From Rhodospirillales bacterium 69-11 (GTDB taxonomy: Bacteria > Pseudomonadota > Alphaproteobacteria > Acetobacterales > Acetobacteraceae), in assembly GCA_001898425.1 (NCBI GenBank), contig MKTV01000054.1, positions 58,000-91,046 on the forward strand: a stretch of DNA of 33,047 nt. Reading direction: 5' to 3'. Numbering within the stretch: position 1 is the stretch's first letter; every line of letters begins with the position of its first letter. Positions 1 to 7,532 of the stretch are shown piece by piece. The notes under the pieces were generated by a model that was given only the letters and a program-made list of their open reading frames with translations, had not been told where the DNA came from and did not search any database. The position numbers and the translations under genes are program-made.

Positions 1-102
1 GTGGATGTGGCGCCATGGTCGTCCCGGCCCTCTCGGCGATGCGGATCGGCCGATCCTACACGAGCGCTTCGCCAAGGTGAGACGCTGCCCCGCCGATCGG
101 CG
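1..102 (-). other. Window edge: possible start of the next minus-strand gene
   Basis: Downstream of the glycosyltransferase stop there is a perfect 14-bp palindrome at 43-56 (GGATCGGCCGATCC). A minus-strand ATG at 16 follows, preceded by a purine-rich GGGACG stretch, so another gene of the same operon may begin here. Only five codons (M-A-P-H-P) lie inside the window, so nothing can be said about the product. Confidence 0.25.
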
Positions 103-1383
103 TCATCCGCCCGAACGACGCGCCAGCGCCTGCAGACAGATCGCCTCGAACTGCCGCGCGACGCGTGCCCAGGAGAACCGTTCCTCCATCAGCGCCCGTG
201 CGGCGGACGCGATGCGTGCCCCCCGCGTGGGGTCGTCGAGCAGCGAGAGGATCGCGTCCGCGAAGGCCTCGGCCGAATCGGCGCGGAGGAAGTGCTCCCC
301 ATCGGTCACGTCCAGCCCCTCGATCCCCAGCGAGGTGGACACGACCGGCCGCCCCATCGCCATGGCCTCGAACGCCTTGATCCGCGTGCCGCTGCCGACC
401 CAGAGCGGGATCACGTAGACATCCGCGCGCGCGACATGGGGGCGGATGTCGTCCACGAACCCGGTCAGCTCCACCGCCAGCCCGCGCGCGCGCACCTTGT
501 CGGACAGCGACGCCGGCGGGTTGCGGCCGATGATCACGGCCCGCAGCCGGGGCCGGCGCTGCAGCAGGCGCGGCCAGACCTCGTCGAGCAGGAAATGGAT
601 GCCCTCCACGTTCGCCGCCCAGCTCATGGTGGCGACGAACACCAGCGTGCCGCCGTCCGGATCGGGCGGGCTGCCGGGTGGCGCGGGCGCGAAGAAGTCG
701 AGATCGACGCCGGTATCGATCTCCGCCACGTGCGGCAGGTCGTAGCGCGTGCGCAGCACCGAGGCGTCGCGCGTCGAGACGGCGATGACCGTGTCGTAGC
801 GCCGCAGGGCGGCCTGCTCGAAGCGCCGCATCTTCCGGTGCTGCTCCGCCCAGATGAAGCGCCACCAGACGCGGGCGCGGGCGGCATGCCGCTCGAAGAT
901 CTCGGCTTCGACGTTGTGGGTGAACATGACGCGCGCGGGACCGCTCCGCGCGGCTGCGCCGGGCGGATCACCCGGGCCCGGCGGGGTGCTGGGCCGATCA
1001 CCGGGAACGGGCGGCATCAGCACGTCCGCATGAGGGAAATCGGCGACGACCACCTCCGGCCGGTCCTGCACCAGCCGCGCGACGCAGGCGCGCCCCTCGG
1101 CGGAGCGGTCGGTCGCGGCCGCCACCGGCAGCGCGCTGCCCAGGGCGAGGACCCGGCGCAGGCGGGAGGGCGCCGCCTCCGGCCACGAGACGAACCGGTC
1201 GCAGGCCGCCTCGATCTCCGTCCGGTGCCGCGCCGCATCGGCGGGGGCCGGGGAGGCGAGCGTCACGTGGAAGGCGCCGCCGCGCAGGTGTCGCAGGATG
1301 TTGCCGGTGCGGATCTTGCCGCCCTGGTCCATCGGAAACAGGAAGCGGGGGCTGACGAACAGCAGCCGCGGCCGTTCAGCCAT
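103..1383 (-). CDS. Family-4 (GT-B) glycosyltransferase, exopolysaccharide type
   Basis: A 426-residue cytosolic glycosyltransferase predicted to move a sugar from a nucleotide donor to a lipid-linked polysaccharide intermediate. The N-terminal acceptor domain opens with LLFVSPRFLFPMDQGGKIRT, whose Gly-Gly loop is typical of GT-B enzymes. The C-terminal donor domain has LVFVATMSWAANVEG, then GSGTRIKAFEAMAMGRPVVS followed by a GIEGL element, which matches the GT4 donor-binding E-x7-E region. Overall it resembles the exosortase/EPS-associated sugar transferases (TIGR03087-like), but no exosortase is in the window, so that subfamily call is an inference. It starts 59 bp after the algD-like gene on the same strand and is probably its operon partner. 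Donor and acceptor cannot be read from the sequence. Confidence 0.88.
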   Translation of the reverse strand: MAERPRLLFVSPRFLFPMDQGGKIRTGNILRHLRGGAFHVTLASPAPADAARHRTEIEAACDRFVSWPEAAPSRLRRVLALGSALPVAAATDRSAEGRACVARLVQDRPEVVVADFPHADVLMPPVPGDRPSTPPGPGDPPGAAARSGPARVMFTHNVEAEIFERHAARARVWWRFIWAEQHRKMRRFEQAALRRYDTVIAVSTRDASVLRTRYDLPHVAEIDTGVDLDFFAPAPPGSPPDPDGGTLVFVATMSWAANVEGIHFLLDEVWPRLLQRRPRLRAVIIGRNPPASLSDKVRARGLAVELTGFVDDIRPHVARADVYVIPLWVGSGTRIKAFEAMAMGRPVVSTSLGIEGLDVTDGEHFLRADSAEAFADAILSLLDDPTRGARIASAARALMEERFSWARVARQFEAICLQALARRSGG

Positions 1384-1442
1384 GGGCCGCGCCGCCGCCC
1401 GTCATTCCCCTCCCCGCAGCCTCGGACACGCGGGCCACCGTC

Positions 1443-2759
1443 TCACCAGCACAGGCCGTGATACGCGATGCCGGGATGGGATCGCAGGTCGGGCATTCCG
1501 GCGAGGTCGATCACGACATGGCCCGCCAGCGCCTCCAGCAGCGCGGGCCGGTCCTCCGGCGCGACGTGGCCCACCACGGCGATCCGGCTGCCGGACAGCG
1601 CGGCCTGGGGGCTGATGACCATCAGCCGCTCGAGATGCGGGATCTCGCGGTCGATATAGGCGCGGTTGGCACCCATCAGCCGCGCCACCTGCACGGACCG
1701 GTCGTAGATCCGCAGCTCGAACCCGCGCCCCAGCAGGCGTTCGGCCAGCAGGACGAAGGGCGATTCGCGCAGATCGTCGGTGCCCTGCTTGAAGGCGAGC
1801 CCGAACAGCGCGACCGGCTGCCGCCCATGCCGCGCCACCAGATCGAACACCCGCTCCACGATCGCCTGGTTGCCGGCCAGCACCTGACGCAGGAACGGCG
1901 CCGCCACGTTCCGCCGGTCGGCGAGCGAGAGGAAGGAGCGCACGTCCTTGGGCAGGCAGGACCCGCCGAAGGCGAAGCCGGGCCGCAGATAGGCAGGCGA
2001 GATGTTCAGCACCCGGTCCTCGCACAGCAGCCGGAACGCCTCCCGCGCATCGACGCCGTAGGCCGCCAGGATGCCGCCCGCCTCGTTGGCGAAGGCCAGC
2101 TTCACGGCGTGGAACACGTTGGAGATGTGCTTGACGCTCTCGGCCACGCGGTAGGACGTGACGTGCACCGGCGCGCCGATCGGGGAATAGAGCGCGCGCA
2201 GCTCGATCGCGTCGTCCCCCGGCGGGGCGCCGATCAGCGTGAAGGGCGGCTTGCGGAAATCCTGCACCGCGGATCCCTCGCGCAGGAATTCCGGGTTGGC
2301 GTAGTAGGCGAGGCCCTCGCCCAGCCGGCGTCCGGACTCGCGCTCCAGGATCGGGATCACCCGCTCCTCCGCCGTGCCGGGCGGGACGGTCGAGCGCATC
2401 ACCACCGTATGGGGTGTGTCCTTTGCACGGATGGCGCGGCCGATCGCCGCGGCAACCGCCTCCACCGCCCCCAGCGCCACCCCGCCATCCGGTCCACTCG
2501 GCGTTCCCACCGCGATGACGGAGAGGTCGGAGCGCGCGATCGCCGCCGCCGTGTCCCCGGTCGCGGTGAGCCGCCCCTGCCGGACGGCCTCGGCGATCAG
2601 CCCGTCGATCCGGTCCTCGACGATCGGGGATCGGCCGGCGGCGAGCATCGCCACCTTCTCCGGCACGATGTCGACCGCGACCAGCTCATGCCCCAGCTCC
2701 GCCAGGCACCCGCAGGTGACCACGCCGACATACCCGATCCCGAAGACCGACAGGCGCAT
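1443..2759 (-). CDS. algD: GDP-mannose 6-dehydrogenase (AlgD-type)
   Basis: 438 residues. It should oxidise GDP-mannose in two NAD-dependent steps to GDP-mannuronate, a precursor of uronate-containing exopolysaccharide. The Rossmann motif is FGIGYVG near residue 6. The substrate-domain motif NPEFLREGSAV is near 155. The catalytic cysteine lies in FAFGGSCLPKD at residue 268, the same number as the active-site Cys of Pseudomonas AlgD. The stretch around 355-375 (GANRAYIDREIPH) and the C-terminal GLCW also follow AlgD rather than UDP-glucose dehydrogenase. The gene starts 9 bp after the PCMT-like gene and precedes the glycosyltransferase, so co-transcription is likely. No alginate polymerase or export genes are visible, so the polymer need not be alginate. 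UDP-glucose dehydrogenase is the less likely alternative. Confidence 0.9.
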   Translation of the reverse strand: MRLSVFGIGYVGVVTCGCLAELGHELVAVDIVPEKVAMLAAGRSPIVEDRIDGLIAEAVRQGRLTATGDTAAAIARSDLSVIAVGTPSGPDGGVALGAVEAVAAAIGRAIRAKDTPHTVVMRSTVPPGTAEERVIPILERESGRRLGEGLAYYANPEFLREGSAVQDFRKPPFTLIGAPPGDDAIELRALYSPIGAPVHVTSYRVAESVKHISNVFHAVKLAFANEAGGILAAYGVDAREAFRLLCEDRVLNISPAYLRPGFAFGGSCLPKDVRSFLSLADRRNVAAPFLRQVLAGNQAIVERVFDLVARHGRQPVALFGLAFKQGTDDLRESPFVLLAERLLGRGFELRIYDRSVQVARLMGANRAYIDREIPHLERLMVISPQAALSGSRIAVVGHVAPEDRPALLEALAGHVVIDLAGMPDLRSHPGIAYHGLCW

Positions 2760-2768
2760 CGGCGGTGG

Positions 2769-3839
2769 CTACTCCGTGGCGGATTTGGGCGCCGCACCGC
2801 CGGAGCCGCCGGAAGCGGACGTGCCGGCCGGCGTGTCGGTCCCGGCGGGCTTCCCGGTGGCGTCCGCGGGCTTCCCCGCCGCCTCCGCGGCAGCCGGCTT
2901 CCCGGCGGGTGCCTGGGTCGCGGTGTCGGCGGGCTTGGTCGCCGCCTTGTCCGCCGGCGCATGCGCCTGGATCGCCCCGGCGGGCGGCTGCGCCTTCTGG
3001 ATCGCGCCGGTCATCGGGATGAAGAACACGCCCACGTCGCGGCGGGAGTGGATCTTGCCCTCCTCGTCCTTGGTGTAGACGTAGAGGACCTGGCCGCGCT
3101 TGAAGGGCTGGCCGATGGGGATGATCATCCGGCCGTTCGGCTTGAGCTGCTTGAACAGGTCGGGCGGGGCGAAGGTCGCGGCGCAGGTGACGATGATGAT
3201 GTCGAACCCGCCCTGCACCTCCGGCCAGCCGTAATAGCCGTCGCCCACGCGGGTGTGCACGTTGTCATAGCCCAGCGGCGCGAAGATCTTCGCCACGGCG
3301 CGGCCCAGCGGCTCGATGATCTCGATCGAATACGCCTGCTTGACGATCCGCGACAGGAGCGAGCTCTGGAAGCCGCTGCCGGTGCCGATCTCCAGCGTGA
3401 CGTCGTCCTTCTTCGGCCTACAGATCTGCGTCATGTAGGCCTGCCCGAGATAGTCGGACAACGCGGATCCGTAGCCCAGCGCCCAGGGCTTGGGGTCGGC
3501 TTCGTAGGCCTCCCCCGGCGTCGCACGGTGCTCGCTGTAGAGGTAGTGGAAATACTCCCGCGGCACCGCCTCGAACGCGGCCATCACCGCGGGATCGGCC
3601 GAACCGAGACGCTCCTTCAGGTAGCTCTCGATCCGCTTCATCGCGGCCGGCTTGCGCTTCTGGATCGCGTCGAACTGCGCGTCGGTCAGGCTGACCGGAC
3701 GGCCCGACTCCTGCATCGCCTTCTCGTAGGCCGCCTTGGTCCAGGGCGTCGCCGCGGCGGCGGCGGGCCGGACCAGGGCGGTCGCGGCGGCGGCGGAGAT
3801 CAATCCGCGGCGGGTGATCGGGCCGAGTTGTGCTGCCAC
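2769..3839 (-). CDS. Tat-leader protein-L-isoaspartate O-methyltransferase-like protein
   Basis: 356 residues from a GTG at 3839, chosen because AAGGAA lies about 9 bases upstream and the protein then begins with a twin-arginine leader (ITRRGLISAAAATAL, residues 8-22). The longer frame upstream is out-of-frame overlap with the preceding gene. Residues 85-285 form a PCMT-like SAM methyltransferase with motif I EIGTGSGFQSS (150-160), IEIIEPL (172-178) and the PCMT-type GRMIIPIG (237-244). The family's TISQP substrate loop reads ALSDY here: the Ser is kept, but Thr and Pro are lost. After residue 285 comes an Ala/Pro/Lys/Thr-rich tail of about 70 residues with repeated GKPA and KPAD. The start overlaps the upstream spermidine-synthase-like gene by 40 bp. 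Export of a methyltransferase is unusual, since SAM is cytosolic. The fold call is firm; repair of isoaspartate is not. Confidence 0.82.
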   Translation of the reverse strand: MAAQLGPITRRGLISAAAATALVRPAAAAATPWTKAAYEKAMQESGRPVSLTDAQFDAIQKRKPAAMKRIESYLKERLGSADPAVMAAFEAVPREYFHYLYSEHRATPGEAYEADPKPWALGYGSALSDYLGQAYMTQICRPKKDDVTLEIGTGSGFQSSLLSRIVKQAYSIEIIEPLGRAVAKIFAPLGYDNVHTRVGDGYYGWPEVQGGFDIIIVTCAATFAPPDLFKQLKPNGRMIIPIGQPFKRGQVLYVYTKDEEGKIHSRRDVGVFFIPMTGAIQKAQPPAGAIQAHAPADKAATKPADTATQAPAGKPAAAEAAGKPADATGKPAGTDTPAGTSASGGSGGAAPKSATE

Positions 3840-6241
3840 GCGGTACGCTTCCTTGCTGCCGGGAACGAAATCAGGGCGATGCCATACAGCACCGCCGCAC
3901 ATAACAGAACCCTGCCGAATCCCGCTTCCCGCGCGATCAGGTTGGCGAGTGGCGTCGCCACCACGGAGAACGCGCCGTTCAATCCCCAGGCCCAGGGCAG
4001 GAACCCGCCATTCCCGGTCTGCGACAGTCCCAGCGGGAAGGGCAGGCCCAGCGCGACGGACACGGGGGCCAGCACGGCGAGCACCAGCGCGGCGCGCGCG
4101 ATCCAGGACCAGGACAGCGTCGCCAGGATCAGGGGTTGCAGGAAGAGCCCCACCGCCACGCACCAGGCCAGCACGACGAAGGCGACCACCACCAGCGCCC
4201 GCCCGGGCGCGTGCCGCATCCGTTCGGCCAGCAGGCTGCCGCAGCCGGAGGCGACGAGCATGCCGGTGAGCACGAGGGCGAAGCCGCTGGTGCGGTCGTT
4301 CAGCCAGAGGCTCGCCTGCTCGATCAGGAAGATCTCGAGAAACAGGAAGCCCAGGCCCAGGGCCGGGAAGTACAGCACCGCACGCAGCAGCGGCGCTCCC
4401 CCCGATCCCCTCAGCCGGCCGGGCGCGGCGAGCGGCACCAGCAGCACCAGCACCGCGAGCACCACCGCCTGGGCGAGCACCGCGAGGTTCACCAGCGCGC
4501 CCACCTCCTGCTGCGGCAGGATCTCGAGCCGCTTCAGGATCAGCCCCAGCTGGTCGAGCCGCAGGATCGCGTAGAAGAACGGCCGGTCGAGCGTGACGGG
4601 CGAGAGGTTGAACGCGTCCCGCGAGGCGGTGGGCGTGCCGCGCAACACGGCCTCCGCCTCGTCGGCGATGGCGTCGGCGGGGCCGTCCGACTCGACCTGT
4701 CCCTTGGCGAAGGAGACGGCGGGCAGGTCGTTGTAGATGTCATTCCGCGCGGCGCGCACGTCCATGCCCGGATACCAGGACACGTCGAAGGAGCGGTCGT
4801 CGCACCAATGCTTCAGGGCGGCGATCCGTTCGGCGGTCCAGGGCGTGGGGGAGAGCAGGATGCGCACGCTCCAGGCGGAGCGGTAGACGACCGTATGCGC
4901 CGCGGGATCGGCGACGCCGGCGGCCAGCAAGGCGGAGCGCGCCGTGGCCAGCATGCGCAGCGCGTAGACCGGGAAGTCGCGGATCGAGACCGGGATCGAG
5001 ACCAGCCCGCCGGGGGTCAAGGCCCGCAGATAGGTCGAGAGTGCCTCCACGCTGAACGCGGCGACATTGGCCTCGGCCTGGTCGAGGAAGTCGGCCGAGA
5101 GGTCGACCAGGTCGTAGCGGCCGGTTTCGGCGGCGGCGATCGGGCTCTCGGCCGTGACGGTGACGCGCGGGTCGGCCCCGAACCCCGGCGACGGGCCGAA
5201 CCCGTGGCGCAGCGCTCCGGCCAGTACCGGTTCGGGCTCCAGCACGGTGACGTGGCTGGCGCCGAGGGCCAGTGCCTCCTGCACGCGGAACCCACCGGAC
5301 CCGCCGCCCAGCAGCACGCTGGGATGCCCGAGCAGGGTGTAGGGAAGGCCGGCGAGGGTTGCCTGGGCGTAGCCGGCGTCGACCGGCCCCGGCTTGGGCA
5401 GCGCGGCGATCCGGTTGCCGTCGCGGTAGAGGCCGAAGGTCTGGGGCGGCCCCTCGATCCCCATCATCCCGGCATTGTTGGAGATGTCGGTGTCGACGCG
5501 TTCGGTGAAGTCGTCGAGCAGCGCGTAGTCGCCCCGCGGGGAGAGGCGTTCGGCCGTCACCTTGGCGTCCGGCGTATGCAGCGGCGCGTAGATCGCCTTG
5601 AAGTCGTTGAACGCGGCCTGGTCGTCGAGCAGCAGCACCGCCTCGGCCGCGACGAGGGCGAGCAGGGCGGCGGCGCTCGCGCGCCAGCGGAAGCGCGGCA
5701 CGAAGACCGCGGCGAGCGCGAGCGGCACCAGCAGCAGCGGCACGAGCTGGAAGGCGTGCACCGCGAACATGGCGGCGAGCACGAGCGCCGCCCCGGCACC
5801 CGCGCCGGCGAGGTCGGCGGCGTAGACGATGCCGATGCGCTCCGCCTGCAGCACGAAGCAGAGCGAGATGAAGCAGCCGGCGAGGAAGAAGAACGGCAGC
5901 AGCGCGGCGTAGTAGCCGGCGATGTTCCACAGCTGCGGCTCCCACGTCGCGGGGTTCTGGAGCTGCAGCGGGTTGAATGGATTGGTGGTGGTGAAGTGGT
6001 AGCCGGCGGCGGCGCTGAGGACGAGCAGCGCGGGCAGGATCGCGAGCAGCCGCGCGCCGTTGCGGGCGAAGGCATCGCGGGCCAGCGCCAGCACGACGCC
6101 GCTGAGCGCGAAGCCGACCATGACGATGGAGATGACCCAGTAGCCGTATTCCGACCACTTCGCGACGGCGAAGTAGCGGGTCAGCGCGGTCTCGTATCCC
6201 ACTGCGGCCAGTGAGACGAGGAAGAGCGGCAGGAGATTCAT
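3800..6241 (-). CDS. Polytopic membrane protein with spermidine-synthase-like domain
   Basis: 813 residues from the ATG at 6241 (MNLLPLFLVSLAAVGYE), which puts the first membrane helix right at the N-terminus; upstream in-frame codons add only a polar, unlikely extension. About six hydrophobic helices fill residues 1-220. A soluble Rossmann-like module spans roughly 305-470, with HPSVLLGGGSGGFRVQEAL and VTVLEPEPVL, the signature of spermidine synthase/SAM-binding folds. A second block of about six helices spans roughly 600-800. The spermidine-synthase active-site region reads YDLVDLSADF instead of a DxxDP-type motif, so polyamine synthesis is doubtful. The C-terminal part contains the GLPFPLGLS segment often seen in fused membrane spermidine-synthase-like proteins. 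Its 3' end overlaps the PCMT-like gene, implying translational coupling. Function unknown. Confidence 0.8.
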   Translation of the reverse strand: MNLLPLFLVSLAAVGYETALTRYFAVAKWSEYGYWVISIVMVGFALSGVVLALARDAFARNGARLLAILPALLVLSAAAGYHFTTTNPFNPLQLQNPATWEPQLWNIAGYYAALLPFFFLAGCFISLCFVLQAERIGIVYAADLAGAGAGAALVLAAMFAVHAFQLVPLLLVPLALAAVFVPRFRWRASAAALLALVAAEAVLLLDDQAAFNDFKAIYAPLHTPDAKVTAERLSPRGDYALLDDFTERVDTDISNNAGMMGIEGPPQTFGLYRDGNRIAALPKPGPVDAGYAQATLAGLPYTLLGHPSVLLGGGSGGFRVQEALALGASHVTVLEPEPVLAGALRHGFGPSPGFGADPRVTVTAESPIAAAETGRYDLVDLSADFLDQAEANVAAFSVEALSTYLRALTPGGLVSIPVSIRDFPVYALRMLATARSALLAAGVADPAAHTVVYRSAWSVRILLSPTPWTAERIAALKHWCDDRSFDVSWYPGMDVRAARNDIYNDLPAVSFAKGQVESDGPADAIADEAEAVLRGTPTASRDAFNLSPVTLDRPFFYAILRLDQLGLILKRLEILPQQEVGALVNLAVLAQAVVLAVLVLLVPLAAPGRLRGSGGAPLLRAVLYFPALGLGFLFLEIFLIEQASLWLNDRTSGFALVLTGMLVASGCGSLLAERMRHAPGRALVVVAFVVLAWCVAVGLFLQPLILATLSWSWIARAALVLAVLAPVSVALGLPFPLGLSQTGNGGFLPWAWGLNGAFSVVATPLANLIAREAGFGRVLLCAAVLYGIALISFPAARKRTAWQHNSARSPAAD

Positions 6242-6448
6242 GGGATCAGCCGCGACCCGGCGGGCGCACGTCACACCCCCGTCCCTTCCCTGCACCGCGA
6301 GAAGGGAGGGGGATCTGGCGTAAGTCGCCCCCTCTCCCCTTGCGGGAGAGGGATGGGGTGGGGGGGTCAGCGGGGCGAACGCACGGGCGCACGTCGCCCC
6401 CCCACCCCATCCCTCCCCCGCAAGGGGGGAGGGGGAACCGGGGCCGCC
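6242..6448. repeat. C/G-rich inverted hairpin pair between hydrolase and membrane-protein genes
   Basis: This gene-free stretch holds three stem-loops. A 7-bp stem lies at 6282-6307 (TCCCTTC / GAAGGGA). A 9-bp stem with a 5-base loop lies at 6330-6352 (CCCTCTCCC / GGGAGAGGG). A third hairpin at 6411-6433 has CCCTCCCCC paired with a G-run around a GCAA loop. The last two are inverted copies: the 14 bases after the first (ATGGGGTGGGGGGG) are complementary to the 14 before the second, so the whole unit from 6330 to 6433 can fold as one long inverted repeat. It looks like a dispersed palindromic element and may also attenuate transcription between the two minus-strand genes. Confidence 0.75.
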
Positions 6449-7339
6449 TCACGGCCAGATCCGGCGGCGCAGGAAAGAGGCCAGCAGCGCGTCGAAACGC
6501 GCCGGCTCGTCCACGAACAGGGCATGGCCGGCGGTGGTAAAAATCGCACTCTCCGTTCCGGGGCGGTTGCGCGCCAGGTTCTCGGCCTGGGCCGCCCAAC
6601 GCGGGCGCACCACATACAGCACGGGACGGTCGGTGGCATACACCGCCTCGCGCCAGTAGGTGCGCGGCAGGGGGTAGGACCGCAGGAGCCGCGCCGCCGC
6701 CTGTGGCGTGCGCAGCGAGGCGCGGGTCAGTTGCTCGACATACGCCTCCCCCGGCGGCCGGAGGAACAGGCCTTGGACGAAGCGGCGCATCGCCTCGGGA
6801 TAGGGCAGCCGCGGGGCGGGGTGGCGCGGCGGCGGCAATGGCGTGGGCGGGGGCTCCTCTCCCACGGAATTGTCCACCAGCACGAGCCCGGCGAGCAGCC
6901 CGTCGCCATGCGTGTGCACATAGGCGAGCGTATCCAGCACGCCCAGCGACCAGGCGACCACGACGACCGGCACCGGGGTCAGGTTGGCGATCAGTTCGGC
7001 GATGTCCTGCGCCCGCCGGTTCGGCTCATACCCACGCGGCGGGGCCTCGGACTCGCCCTGCCCGCGCGGATCGAAGGCGATCACGTGATAGGTCCGGCCG
7101 AAGGTGCGGAGCTGCTCCGCCCAGATCCAGGCCGGCATGGTCCAGCCCGGGATGAAGACCAGCGTATGGCCGGTGGGCGGGCCGGCCTCGAGGTAGTGCA
7201 GCCGCGCACCGTCGCTGGTGATGAAGAATCGGTCGTAGACGGGGAAGCGGTCGGGCGCGGGGGCCGCCCGTGCGCCGGCGGCCAGCACCAGGGCCAGCAG
7301 CGGAAGCATGAACCCGACTCGCAGCCAGCGCCTTCGCAT
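6449..7339 (-). CDS. Secreted alpha/beta-hydrolase
   Basis: 296 residues with an N-terminal signal peptide (basic MRRRWLR, then a hydrophobic stretch ending near AGARAA, residues 21-26), so it should act in the periplasm or be exported. Alpha/beta-hydrolase features are the oxyanion-hole segment VFIPGWTMPAW (61-71), FDPRGQGES (89-97), the nucleophile elbow VAWSLGV with Ser131, and a C-terminal AGHALF with the catalytic His near 272. The nearest families are haloperoxidase/esterase-like hydrolases; the substrate cannot be predicted. A proline-rich insert (about 150-165) lies in the cap region. It is the first minus-strand gene of the polysaccharide side, separated from the next by the hairpin pair, and diverges from the EAL gene. 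Confidence 0.85.
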   Translation of the reverse strand: MRRRWLRVGFMLPLLALVLAAGARAAPAPDRFPVYDRFFITSDGARLHYLEAGPPTGHTLVFIPGWTMPAWIWAEQLRTFGRTYHVIAFDPRGQGESEAPPRGYEPNRRAQDIAELIANLTPVPVVVVAWSLGVLDTLAYVHTHGDGLLAGLVLVDNSVGEEPPPTPLPPPRHPAPRLPYPEAMRRFVQGLFLRPPGEAYVEQLTRASLRTPQAAARLLRSYPLPRTYWREAVYATDRPVLYVVRPRWAAQAENLARNRPGTESAIFTTAGHALFVDEPARFDALLASFLRRRIWP

Positions 7340-7532
7340 GGCACGCAGATGAGGAACCCGGCCCGCGTCGTGTCAATCACGAATACGCCACGACCGACCG
7401 GTTCTCACCCGCGGCCCGCTCGCGGCCGAACCTCGCCGCGGCCCGCGCGGCAGCGGCGTCCGGGTTCATCGGTTGTTCACACTTGCAGCGAAGGATGGGT
7501 CCGGGACCGGCCTGTGCCGGCGGGAGCCTCGT

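Noticed and set aside
3840-4163. Longer start for the PCMT-like protein
   Set aside because: The extension overlaps the end of the upstream membrane-protein gene, is Arg/Ala/Gly noise, and would hide the Tat leader; the GTG at 3839 has a good ribosome-binding site.
1458-4574. Very long plus-strand open frame opposite algD and the PCMT-like gene
   Set aside because: Arg/His/Gln/Asp-rich composition with no recognisable domain. The minus strand codes for clear enzyme families over the same bases; long antisense frames are expected at this GC content.
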